A stretch of DNA of 5,500 nucleotides, from assembly GCA_017308345.1 (NCBI GenBank), contig JAFKFE010000448.1:1-5500 (forward strand), written 5' to 3'. The position numbers were made by a program, and so were the translations under genes. Under the pieces are notes generated by a model. The model did not search any database. It saw only the letters and a list, made by a program, of their open reading frames with translations, and had not been told where the DNA came from. Shown here piece by piece: positions 1-5,500 of the stretch (position 1 is its first letter; every line of letters starts with the position of its first letter). The DNA is from Alphaproteobacteria bacterium. Lineage in GTDB: Bacteria > Pseudomonadota > Alphaproteobacteria > Rhizobiales > Rhizobiaceae.

Positions 1-1
1 G

Positions 2-265
2 ATCGCCACCGTGCCACCGACGCTCAGACTCGCCAACGAGGCATTCGGCGATCGCAGCGGTCCGATCGTGTTCGGCTGGATCGTCGCCGGCCACCAGGTG
101 GGCGCGGCGGCGGCGGCGGCCTTCGGCGGCACGATGCGCGAGCTGCAGGGCAATTACGAGCTGGCGTTCCTGATCGCCGGCATGACCGGCATCGCGGCGG
201 CGTGTATCTCGCTGTTGATCAACACGAGCAGGCCGGCCTTCGGGTCGGAGCCGCAGGCGGCTTAA
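2..265 (+). CDS. MFS transporter, C-terminal end (partial)
   Basis: This is the 3' end of a major facilitator superfamily permease; the 5' part lies outside the window. The frame is open from base 2 and ends at TAA 263-265, giving 87 visible residues. The GTG at 11 is an internal valine codon, not a start. The translation begins with a cytoplasmic-loop-like stretch (TLRLANEAFGDR), then a hydrophobic segment (GPIVFGWIVAGHQVGAA, followed by an alanine run), a short polar loop (MRELQGNYE) and a second hydrophobic segment (LAFLIAGMTGIAAACISLLI). This fits TM11 and TM12 of a 12-TM permease with a short polar tail. The phrase LANEAFGDR..GPIVFGWIVAGHQVG is familiar from rhizobial MFS permeases, but that is recollection. 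It sits in the inner membrane. The substrate cannot be read from this fragment. It points the same way as the phosphatase gene 133 bases on, but the hairpins and candidate Pho box between them argue for separate transcription. Confidence 0.85.
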   Translation: MATVPPTLRLANEAFGDRSGPIVFGWIVAGHQVGAAAAAAFGGTMRELQGNYELAFLIAGMTGIAAACISLLINTSRPAFGSEPQAA

Positions 266-272
266 GGCGCGA

Positions 273-304
273 CTTCCCCTTCCCGCAGGGGAAGAAGGGA
301 AGGG
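273..304. repeat. Overlapping alternative hairpins after the MFS gene
   Basis: CTTCCCC at 273-279 pairs with GGGGAAG at 288-294 (7 bp, 8-nt loop). Overlapping it, CCCTTCCC at 277-284 pairs with GGGAAGGG at 297-304 (8 bp, 12-nt loop). The two stems share bases and exclude each other. They lie eight bases past the stop of the MFS gene and could end its transcript, but no T-run follows, so an intrinsic terminator is not established. Short CTTCCCC/GGGGAAG hairpins are common between rhizobial genes, so it may be a dispersed repeat. Confidence 0.45.
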
Positions 305-308
305 TGCA

Positions 309-348
309 CTGTTATCAAAACTTCATGGTTCCGAAATGCGCCTGAAAC
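309..348 (+). promoter_or_regulatory. Candidate Pho box (PhoB site) upstream of phoD-like gene
   Basis: CTGTTAT at 309-315 matches the rhizobial Pho-box half-site CTGTCAT at six of seven positions. Exactly 11 bases on, ACTTCAT (320-326) matches at four of seven. The next 11-base steps, CCGAAAT (331-337) and CTGAAAC (342-348), also match at four of seven. PhoB sites are 11-bp direct repeats (CTGTCAT-N4-CTGTCAT) and are expected before phosphatase genes. The first unit begins 90 bases before the chosen ATG, a plausible promoter distance. Only the first unit is strong, so this is an inference from position and periodicity; a chance match remains possible. Confidence 0.4.
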
Positions 349-398
349 ATTGAGGCGAGAGCTTGGCGGTCACCGTTCAACGCCATCCGGAGACAGCC

Positions 399-1973
399 AT
401 GAACAAGCTTTCGCTAACCCGCCGCGCTTTCGTCACCTCGGCCAGCGCCTTTGGCCTTGTCGGCGCCTCCGGACTGGCAATGCCTTATTATTCCCGCGCC
501 AACCAGCGCCCGGCCTTCACGCATGGCGTCCAATCGGGCGACGTCGACGCCACCTCCGGCATGGTGTGGACCCGCACCGACCGTCCGGCGCGCGTCATGT
601 ATGAAGTGTCGACGACCGAGAGCTTCGCCAACGCGACGCGGCTTGCGCCGCTCGATACCTCGCCCGCCAGCGACTATACGGTGAAGCGGCTGCTCACCGA
701 CCTCGCTTCCGACCAGGACATCTTCTACCGCATGATCGCGGCCGACCTGTCCGACATCAATGCGGTCTCCGAGCCGATCGTCGGCCGCTTCCGCACCGCG
801 CCGTCCTCGAAGCGCGACGTGCGCTTCGCCTGGTCGGGCGACACCGCCGGCCAAGGCTGGGGCATCGACGAGACCGGCATGAAGACCTACTCGACCATCG
901 CCAAGCACACACCCGACTTCTTCCTGCATTCCGGCGACACGATCTATGCCGACGGCGCCATGAAGGACGAGGTCGACCTGCCCGGCGGCGGCAAGTGGAA
1001 GAACGTCGTCATGCTCGACGGCAAGCGCAAGGTCGCCGAGACGCTGGACGAGTACCGCGACCAGTGGAAATACAACATGATGGACAAGCATGTGCTTGGC
1101 CTCTCCGCCATCTGCCCGACCTTCTACCAGTGGGACGACCATGAGGTGTTGAACAACTGGTCGGATTCGAAGGACCTCAGCGCCGACAACCGCTACACGG
1201 AGAAATCCATCCATGTGCTGGCGGCCAGGGCCGCGCGCGCCTTCCATGAGATGACGACCATCCGCTACGAGCCATCGGAGCCGGGCCGCGTCTACCGCAA
1301 GGTCTCGCATGGGCCGCTGCTCGACGTGTTCTTCCTCGACATGCGCTCCTATCGCGGCCCGAACGGTCCCGACATGGAAGACACGATGACGCCGAAGTCG
1401 CGCATGATCGGCGAGGAGCAGTCCAAGTGGCTCAAGCGCGAGCTGGCGAACTCCAGGGCGACCTGGAAGATCATCGCCGCCGACATGCCGCTCAGCCTGA
1501 TCGTCTGGGACGACGCGGCGAAGAAGGCCGGGGCCGAGGCGGTCGCCAACGGCGACAATGGCGCGCCGAAAGGGCGCGAGCTCGAATTCGCCGACGTGCT
1601 GCGCTTCATCAAGACTGCCGGCATCACCAACACGGTGTGGCTCACCGCCGACGTCCACTACACCGCGGCGCATTACTACAACCCCGACAAGGCCCAGTTC
1701 CAGGATTTCAACCCGTTCTGGGAATTCGTCTCCGGCCCGATCCACGCCGGCACGTTCGGCCCCAACGACCTCGACATGACCTTCGGGCCGGAGCTGAAGT
1801 TCATCAAGGCGCCGACCGCCGAGCAGGGCCAGAACCTGCCGCCGTCGGCCGGCCTGCAGTTCTTCGGGCTGGTCGATATTTCGGGCGCGACGGAACAGCT
1901 TACGGTTCGCTTGATGGATCGCGACGACAACGAGCTTTACAAGGTGACGCTCGATCCGGTGCGCTCGGCTTAG
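399..1973 (+). CDS. phoD: PhoD-family alkaline phosphatase, Tat-exported
   Basis: A 524-residue phosphatase of the PhoD/purple-acid-phosphatase-like metallo-hydrolase group, which releases phosphate from phosphoesters outside the cytoplasm. I chose ATG 399 over an in-frame TTG at 363 because GGAGA sits at 389-393, five bases ahead, and the protein then opens with a Tat signal: SLTRRAFV with R8-R9, a hydrophobic stretch at about 12-29, and possible cleavage near SRA-N (after residue 34). Residues about 40-135 look like the N-terminal beta domain (GVQSGDVDATSGMVWTR). The metal site follows: D148 in WSGDTAGQGWG, SGDTIYAD (G179, D180, Y183), WDDHEVLNNW (D246, D247, H248, N252, N253) and TADVHY (H420). 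IGEEQSKWLKRELANS (337-352) is another PhoD landmark. The length is normal for the family. D148 stands where Bacillus PhoD has a cysteine ligand, marking a distinct subfamily. A candidate Pho box lies upstream. The fold and export call are firm; the substrate range is unknown, and the symbol denotes family. Confidence 0.9.
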   Translation: MNKLSLTRRAFVTSASAFGLVGASGLAMPYYSRANQRPAFTHGVQSGDVDATSGMVWTRTDRPARVMYEVSTTESFANATRLAPLDTSPASDYTVKRLLTDLASDQDIFYRMIAADLSDINAVSEPIVGRFRTAPSSKRDVRFAWSGDTAGQGWGIDETGMKTYSTIAKHTPDFFLHSGDTIYADGAMKDEVDLPGGGKWKNVVMLDGKRKVAETLDEYRDQWKYNMMDKHVLGLSAICPTFYQWDDHEVLNNWSDSKDLSADNRYTEKSIHVLAARAARAFHEMTTIRYEPSEPGRVYRKVSHGPLLDVFFLDMRSYRGPNGPDMEDTMTPKSRMIGEEQSKWLKRELANSRATWKIIAADMPLSLIVWDDAAKKAGAEAVANGDNGAPKGRELEFADVLRFIKTAGITNTVWLTADVHYTAAHYYNPDKAQFQDFNPFWEFVSGPIHAGTFGPNDLDMTFGPELKFIKAPTAEQGQNLPPSAGLQFFGLVDISGATEQLTVRLMDRDDNELYKVTLDPVRSA

Positions 1974-1978
1974 GCTGC

Positions 1979-2108
1979 GTTGATATTCAGGCGATGCCGG
2001 CCTGCGAACGATGGTTTCCTGCGCTTCCGGTGCTCACGTACTTTAAGTACGCTCCGCTCCGGTTCTCGGAAGCCACCGTTCTCGGCTCGGCCTGACCTGA
2101 ATCTCAAC
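1979..2108. repeat. RIME-like large imperfect palindrome
   Basis: A 130-base imperfect inverted repeat starts five bases after the phosphatase stop. The left end reads GTTGATATTCAGG (1979-1991) and the right end CCTGAATCTCAAC (2096-2108). The centre is GTACTTTAAGTAC (2038-2050). Comparing the arms by hand, 28 of the outer 38 positions pair; nearer the centre they pair in blocks (TGG.TTCC, CCGG, CGTACTT) with a one-base shift. The size, palindromic form and position between genes fit rhizobial intergenic mosaic elements (RIME type), and similar sequences are familiar from Mesorhizobium intergenic regions; that last point is recollection. Such an element could fold in the phosphatase mRNA 3' end. 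Confidence 0.65.
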
Positions 2109-2189
2109 ACACCCTAGGAGATCAGCCGCAAGGGTCTGTGACGCGAAAGCGTTGCTGCGACCCAGAACGCGGAGAGGCGATGCAGGGCG

Positions 2190-2477
2190 TCAGTCCGGAT
2201 AGCAGGCCCGGGGAATGTTCGGCCAGACCGCGGTGTCGCAGTTGGCGTCCGCCTGACGCTGCTTGAAGGCGGCGCTGACCGGGCCGGTGACGATCGGGTC
2301 GACGCAGTCGGGGGCGTCGGCGAACATCTGCTGCGCGGTCCTGGCGTCGGGCGGCGTGATCGGGTCGGCGTCCCGAAGCGCGGCTGCCGACTGCGCGGCA
2401 CCGGCCGCGGCGAGCACGCCAAGCGCCGCCCACACAAAAACCGGACGCAATCTGGACATATGATCGGTCATGAACAT
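2190..2477 (-). CDS. Small secreted cysteine-containing protein, function unknown
   Basis: This encodes a 95-residue protein I do not recognise by function. It opens with a signal peptide: basic residues R9 and R11, a hydrophobic run VFVWAALGVLAAAGAA (about 13-28), and small residues around AQSAAA (28-33) suited to signal peptidase I. The mature part would be about 60 residues, polar and proline-rich, with three cysteines (C58 in DCVD, C80 in ANCD, C92 in RACYPD) and a distinctive end, AVWPNIPRACYPD. It is probably periplasmic. Possible starts are ATG at 2477, 2471 and 2459. I kept 2477 because GAGGGG lies about 12 bases ahead; starting at 2459 would give a more usual signal peptide (MSRLRP) but has no evident ribosome site. 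High-GC third positions and the clear signal support a real gene over a chance ORF. It is divergent from typA, and its 3' end lies 81 bases from the palindromic repeat. Confidence 0.7.
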   Translation of the reverse strand: MFMTDHMSRLRPVFVWAALGVLAAAGAAQSAAALRDADPITPPDARTAQQMFADAPDCVDPIVTGPVSAAFKQRQADANCDTAVWPNIPRACYPD

Positions 2478-2579
2478 CGAACTGCCCGGCCCCTCGAAGG
2501 TTCCGCCTTGGTTAACGGAATCATTTCACACCAAGACGTTTAAGAATCAGTGACCATGTATTTGGGGTTGGGCCTCCCC

Positions 2580-2595
2580 TTTCGCAATTGCGAAA
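2580..2595. promoter_or_regulatory. Perfect 16-bp palindrome upstream of typA (putative operator)
   Basis: TTTCGCAATTGCGAAA is an uninterrupted, perfect dyad centred between 2587 and 2588. It lies 77 bases before the typA ATG and 102 bases from the start of the divergent secreted-protein gene. A perfect dyad of this length in a divergent intergenic region suggests a dimeric regulator's site. It could also form a 6-bp hairpin with an AATT loop in the typA leader RNA. I cannot name the regulator. No convincing -35/-10 pair is visible; TTGTAT at 2600-2605 is at best a weak -10 candidate. Confidence 0.45.
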
Positions 2596-2672
2596 AACCT
2601 TGTATGAGCCGCGCAACCGAAAAAGGCGGCGCTTGTTAAGCCTGCTGCCTGCAACGCTCCCGAGACCAGACA

Positions 2673-4502
2673 ATGAACCTCCGCAATATCGCGATCATCG
2701 CGCATGTCGACCATGGCAAAACCACCCTCGTCGACCAGCTCCTGAAACAATCCGGCGCCTTCCGTGACAACCAGCGCGTGGCCGAACGCGCCATGGATTC
2801 CAACGACCTCGAAAAGGAACGCGGCATCACCATCCTGGCCAAGGCGACCTCGGTCGACTGGCACGGTACCCGCATCAACATCGTCGACACGCCCGGACAC
2901 GCCGATTTCGGCGGCGAGGTCGAGCGCATCCTGTCGATGGTGGATTCGGCGATCGTGCTCGTCGACGCCGCCGAGGGCCCGATGCCGCAGACCAAGTTCG
3001 TCGTCGGCAAGGCGCTGAAAGTGGGCCTGCGTCCCATCGTCGTCATCAACAAGATCGACCGCCCGGACGCCCGCCATGTCGAGGTGGTCAACGAGGTGTT
3101 CGACCTCTTCGCCGCGCTCGACGCCACCGACGAGCAGCTCGATTTCCCGATCCTCTACGGTTCGGGCCGCGACGGCTGGGTCTCGGAAAATCCGGAAGGC
3201 CCGAAAGACCAGGGCCTGGCGCCGCTGTTCGACCTCGTCGTCAAGCATGTGCCGGCGCCGATCGTCCATCCGGGTCCGTTCCGCATGATCGGCACCATCC
3301 TTGAAGCCAATCCGTTCCTCGGCCGCATCATCACCGGCCGCATCGAGTCCGGCACGCTGAAGCCCAACCAGGCGGTCAAGGTGCTGCATCACGACGGCAC
3401 GCAGATCGAAACCGGACGCATTTCGAAAATCCTCGCGTTCCGCGGCCTCGAGCGCCAGCCGATCGAGGAGGCCCAGGCGGGCGACATCATCGCCATCGCC
3501 GGCCTGTCGAAAGGCACCGTCGCCGACACCTTCTGCGACCCGGCGGTGAGCGAGCCGCTGCATGCGCAGCCGATCGACCCGCCGACCGTGACCATGTCCT
3601 TCCTCGTCAATGACAGCCCGCTTGCCGGCACCGAGGGCGACAAGGTGACCAGCCGCGTCATCCGCGACCGCCTGCTGCGCGAGGCCGAGGGCAATGTCGC
3701 GCTCAAGATCGAGGAATCGGCCGAGAAGGACTCCTTCTTCGTCTCGGGCCGCGGCGAATTGCAGCTCGCGGTGCTGATCGAAACGATGCGCCGCGAGGGT
3801 TTCGAGCTTGCCGTGTCGCGTCCGCGCGTCGTCATGCAGAAGGGCGAGAACGGCGAATTGCTTGAGCCTGTCGAGGAAGTCGTCATCGACGTCGACGAGG
3901 AGCATGCCGGCGTCGTCGTGCAGAAGATGTCGGAGCGCAAGGCCGAGATGGTCGAGCTGCGTCCGTCCGGCGGCAACCGCCAGCGCCTCGTCTTCCACGC
4001 GCCGACGCGCGGCCTGATCGGCTATCAGTCGGAACTGTTGACCGACACGCGCGGCACCGCCGTGATGAACCGCCTGTTCTTCGCCTATGAGCCTTACAAG
4101 GGCGAATTGCCCGGCCGCACAAACGGCGTGCTGATCTCCAACGAGCAGGGCGAGTCCGTCGCCTACGCCATGTGGAACCTGGAAGACCGCGGCCCGATGA
4201 TCATCGATCCGGGCGTCAAGGTCTATCAGGGCATGATCATCGGCATCCATTCGCGCGACAACGACCTCGAAGTGAATGTGCTCAAGGGCAAGAAGCTCAC
4301 CAACATCCGCGCCGCAGGCAAGGACGAGGCGGTGAAGCTGACGCCGCCGATCCGCATGACGCTGGAGCGCGCGCTGGCCTGGATCCAGGACGACGAGCTG
4401 GTCGAGGTGTCGCCGAAGACCATCCGGCTCCGCAAGCTCTATCTCGACCCGAACGAGCGCAAGCGTTTCGAGAAGGCCGCCAAGGTGATGGGCGCGGCCT
4501 AA
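2673..4502 (+). CDS. typA: Translational GTPase TypA/BipA
   Basis: A full-length TypA (BipA), 609 residues against about 607 in E. coli. This elongation-factor-like GTPase binds the ribosome at the factor site and helps 50S assembly and growth under stress such as cold; it acts in the cytoplasm. The start [18 protein letters not shown] matches the family. GTPase motifs are intact: G1 AHVDHGKT (10-17), G2 RGITI with T53, G3 DTPGH (72-76) with catalytic H76, G4 NKID (126-129), and a G5-like YGSG (162-165). Then come the beta-barrel domain II (about 204-290), EF-G-like domain III (about 305-385, with [13 protein letters not shown]), domain V (about 396-478, with [16 protein letters not shown]) and the TypA-specific C-terminal domain (about 480-609). 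The ribosome site is weak: GAGA at 2662-2665, seven bases before ATG. It appears to be a single-gene unit, ending at an intrinsic terminator just downstream. No truncation or frameshift is seen. Confidence 0.97.
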   Translation: MNLRNIAIIAHVDHGKTTLVDQLLKQSGAFRDNQRVAERAMDSNDLEKERGITILAKATSVDWHGTRINIVDTPGHADFGGEVERILSMVDSAIVLVDAAEGPMPQTKFVVGKALKVGLRPIVVINKIDRPDARHVEVVNEVFDLFAALDATDEQLDFPILYGSGRDGWVSENPEGPKDQGLAPLFDLVVKHVPAPIVHPGPFRMIGTILEANPFLGRIITGRIESGTLKPNQAVKVLHHDGTQIETGRISKILAFRGLERQPIEEAQAGDIIAIAGLSKGTVADTFCDPAVSEPLHAQPIDPPTVTMSFLVNDSPLAGTEGDKVTSRVIRDRLLREAEGNVALKIEESAEKDSFFVSGRGELQLAVLIETMRREGFELAVSRPRVVMQKGENGELLEPVEEVVIDVDEEHAGVVVQKMSERKAEMVELRPSGGNRQRLVFHAPTRGLIGYQSELLTDTRGTAVMNRLFFAYEPYKGELPGRTNGVLISNEQGESVAYAMWNLEDRGPMIIDPGVKVYQGMIIGIHSRDNDLEVNVLKGKKLTNIRAAGKDEAVKLTPPIRMTLERALAWIQDDELVEVSPKTIRLRKLYLDPNERKRFEKAAKVMGAA

Positions 4503-4521
4503 GCCTTCCAGACAAGGTTCG

Positions 4522-4551
4522 AAAGAGGGGGCGGATGCTCCCTCTTTTCGT
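4522..4551 (+). terminator. Intrinsic terminator of typA
   Basis: AAAGAGGG at 4522-4529 pairs perfectly with CCCTCTTT at 4540-4547 around a 10-nt loop, and the 3' arm runs into TTTTCGTTT. The stem starts 19 bases after the typA stop. The T-rich tail is interrupted by CG, but stem, position and tail together make a good Rho-independent terminator on the plus strand. Confidence 0.7.
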
Positions 4552-4555
4552 TTCA

Positions 4556-4624
4556 GAGCATGATCCAAACCGAAGGTCAGCGTAGCAAAAAGCGGGAACC
4601 GGTTTTCGGAGAAAGATCATGCTC
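4556..4624. repeat. Rhizobial intergenic repeat bounded by GAGCATGATC arms
   Basis: GAGCATGATC at 4556-4565 and GATCATGCTC at 4615-4624 are exact 10-bp inverted repeats. Inside them a shorter pair, CCGAA (4570-4574) with TTCGG (4605-4609), continues the dyad, and the segment contains GGGAACCGGTTTTCGG. This combination is familiar as a widely dispersed intergenic unit in Mesorhizobium and Rhizobium genomes; that is recollection, not a search. It lies directly after the typA terminator. Confidence 0.6.
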
Positions 4625-4635
4625 CAAAAGAGCTG

Positions 4636-4672
4636 GATCGTGATGGCGATTCAACGAAACGCCATCACGATC
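4636..4672 (-). terminator. 13-bp perfect hairpin at the end of the DUF1062-like gene
   Basis: GATCGTGATGGCG at 4636-4648 and CGCCATCACGATC at 4660-4672 are exact inverted repeats around an 11-nt spacer. The final C of the right arm is also the last base of the minus-strand TAG stop codon (4672-4674). On the minus strand the stem is followed by CAGCTCTTTTGG, a short T-rich tail, so it can serve as a terminator for the DUF1062-like gene. It may equally be the second module of the composite intergenic repeat beside it. Confidence 0.5.
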
Positions 4673-5298
4673 TAACGCCACGCGGCCGACAGGATGGCGC
4701 CGCAATCCGCCTCGCAGGCCAGATCGACGCGCACCGCCGAGCCGTCGCGAACCGGCTTGCGCAGCGCCCTGGCGCCATCCGGTTCGACGGTCACCCGCCT
4801 TCGCTCGTCCAGGGCCTGGAGCCTCGATCGCGACAGGCCGAGTTCGCCGGCAAGCAGGCGGTCCAGCCGCAAAGGCGTGGTGCCCTCGAGCCGGAGTTCG
4901 AGCCGGAGCGCGGTCGCGCTTCCGGGATCGCCGTCCAGAAGCTTCTTGCGGACCGTCACGTCGGCAAACTCCTCGACACGCCCGGCCCGGTCGCGCAGCC
5001 CGGCGGCATCGAATGCAAAGCGGCGCGCAAGCGCCGGATCGTTGCTTTCGAGCGCGGCGAGCAGCGCTGGCTCGATGTCGCGGCGGTTTTGCCGTTCCAG
5101 GATGGTGAAATTCCAGGAGTTGTCGCAGTCGACGCAGCGATAGACCAGCCAGACGTCGATGCGCTTGCCATTGGCGTTGACGCGGAATTTCTCGCCGCAT
5201 TGATACGGTCTGACGCCGCCGCAACGGTTGCAGTTGATGAGAGGTCGAGGCGCGATTGCGGGCGCGATCGTCCAGTGGACGCGCAAGGTAGAAGACAT
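4672..5298 (-). CDS. DUF1062-like protein: zinc ribbon plus S4-like C-terminus
   Basis: A 208-residue cytoplasmic protein of unknown function that resembles the DUF1062 family by its N-terminal half. Two CxxC knuckles, C23/C26 (NCNRCGG) and C55/C58 (YRCVDC), 32 residues apart, form a likely zinc ribbon; C34 lies between them. The stretch around 36-66 (EKFRVNANGKRIDVWLVYR, then DNSWNFTIL) is the most family-like part. A helical, charged middle (about 70-125) follows. Residues about 143-192 read like an S4 RNA-binding domain: LRLDRLLAGELGLSRSRLQAL, a basic ERRRVTV, then KPVRDGSAVRV. Zinc ribbon plus S4 would suggest RNA or ribosome binding, which is inference. ATG 5298 has GGAAGGG about nine bases ahead, partly inside a hairpin; no longer in-frame start is available. 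It converges on typA and ends within a hairpin. No signal peptide or membrane segment is seen. Confidence 0.82.
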   Translation of the reverse strand: MSSTLRVHWTIAPAIAPRPLINCNRCGGVRPYQCGEKFRVNANGKRIDVWLVYRCVDCDNSWNFTILERQNRRDIEPALLAALESNDPALARRFAFDAAGLRDRAGRVEEFADVTVRKKLLDGDPGSATALRLELRLEGTTPLRLDRLLAGELGLSRSRLQALDERRRVTVEPDGARALRKPVRDGSAVRVDLACEADCGAILSAAWR

Positions 5299-5309
5299 GC
5301 CGGTGGGCC

Positions 5310-5324
5310 CTTCCCGTCGGGAAG
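5310..5324 (-). promoter_or_regulatory. Leader hairpin overlapping the ribosome site of the DUF1062-like gene
   Basis: On the minus strand CTTCCC-GAC-GGGAAG forms a 6-bp stem with a 3-nt loop, ending 11 bases before the ATG. Its 3' arm contains GGGAAG, the start of the only purine-rich candidate Shine-Dalgarno. If folded it would mask ribosome access. It may be only a local G/C-rich hairpin. Confidence 0.3.
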
Positions 5325-5500
5325 TCCCTCAGGCCAGCACTGTTCGAGATGCCCCTCATGGGCACGGCGTGGCGAAAGTTGGAAGTCAGGCGTCGGCGTG
5401 GGTCACACGCAGCGGCTCAGCAATGCCAAACCGGTCTCGAACCGCCGCCTGAAGAACACATGAAGTGGAGCAGACGCGCCAATGGCTGCGCCTGCGGTGC
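5325..5500. other. Unassigned right-hand end
   Basis: No gene can be called with confidence here. Two weak possibilities exist. On the minus strand a frame is open from the window edge to TGA at 5386-5388 and ends AVRDRFGIAEPLRVTHADA, which could be the C-terminus of a gene entering from the right and lying upstream of the DUF1062-like gene. On the plus strand ATG 5460 opens a frame (MKWSRRANGCACG) that runs off the edge, without a good ribosome site. TGCCC/GGGCA (5350-5354 and 5360-5364) is a small hairpin. Confidence 0.25.

Noticed and set aside
363..398. TTG at 363 as the start of the phosphatase
   Set aside because: It would put 12 extra residues before the Tat signal, it has no good ribosome site, and ATG 399 has GGAGA at the right distance.
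414..1745. A 443-codon open frame on the minus strand within the phosphatase gene
   Set aside because: It is antisense to a clear PhoD-family gene, has the same low-complexity, valine/arginine/histidine-rich shadow composition, and has no recognisable domain.
2141..2152. ACGC-GAAA-GCGT mini-hairpin between the palindromic repeat and the secreted-protein gene
   Set aside because: Four base pairs with a GAAA loop are too short to call a terminator or structured RNA in DNA this rich in G and C, and no T-run follows on either strand.
2510..2521. A CtrA-like half-site (TTAACCA on the minus strand) upstream of the secreted-protein gene
   Set aside because: Only one half-site is present and no second TTAA is found at the proper spacing, so cell-cycle control is not supported.
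2547..4568. A 673-codon open frame on the minus strand covering all of typA
   Set aside because: It is fully antisense to an unmistakable typA gene. Its translation is rich in histidine, arginine and aspartate, the pattern expected when the complement of a high-GC gene is read, and no family motif is visible.
4577..5365. A 262-codon minus-strand frame overlapping the DUF1062-like gene
   Set aside because: Its translation is an arginine/alanine/proline-rich shadow, and the overlapping frame has zinc-ribbon CxxC pairs and a coherent domain pattern.
1..5500. A defence, mobile or otherwise novel multi-gene system
   Set aside because: There is no transposase, integrase, nuclease, toxin-antitoxin pair, CRISPR array, tRNA or composition break. 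All confident genes are chromosomal housekeeping or conserved rhizobial types in independent units.

Overview
The window looks like chromosomal DNA of an alphaproteobacterium of the order Hyphomicrobiales (Rhizobiales), most likely Mesorhizobium or a close relative. The grounds are high GC with strong G/C preference at third codon positions, protein sequences of rhizobial type (TypA, a PhoD-like phosphatase, a DUF1062-like protein), and intergenic palindromes of the kind scattered through rhizobial genomes. The genus is inferred from family resemblance, not from a search.

Layout from left to right. (1) 2-265, plus strand: the last 87 residues of an MFS transporter, cut by the window edge. (2) 266-398: G/C-rich hairpins, then a candidate Pho box in front of the next gene. 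(3) 399-1973, plus strand: a Tat-exported alkaline phosphatase of the PhoD family. (4) 1979-2108: a large imperfect palindrome resembling a rhizobial intergenic repeat (RIME-like). (5) 2190-2477, minus strand: a small protein with a signal peptide and three cysteines, function unknown. (6) 2478-2672: a divergent intergenic region with a perfect 16-bp palindrome, probably an operator or part of the typA leader. (7) 2673-4502, plus strand: full-length typA/bipA, a ribosome-associated translational GTPase. (8) 4503-4672: a convergent gap filled by an intrinsic terminator and two further hairpin elements, the last of which touches the next gene's stop codon. (9) 4672-5298, minus strand: a DUF1062-like protein with an N-terminal zinc-ribbon pattern and what looks like a degenerate S4 RNA-binding fold at its C-terminus. 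(10) 5299-5500: about 200 bases in which no gene can be assigned with confidence.

The genes do not form an obvious pathway. They read as separate transcription units: the phosphatase is plausibly phosphate-regulated, the small secreted protein and typA are divergent, and typA and the DUF1062-like gene converge. I see no CRISPR array, tRNA, rRNA, integrase, transposase, toxin-antitoxin pair or defence system. This is mostly an ordinary core-genome region. The items most worth a second look are the DUF1062-like domain architecture, the candidate Pho box, the 16-bp palindrome before typA and the stacked intergenic repeats.
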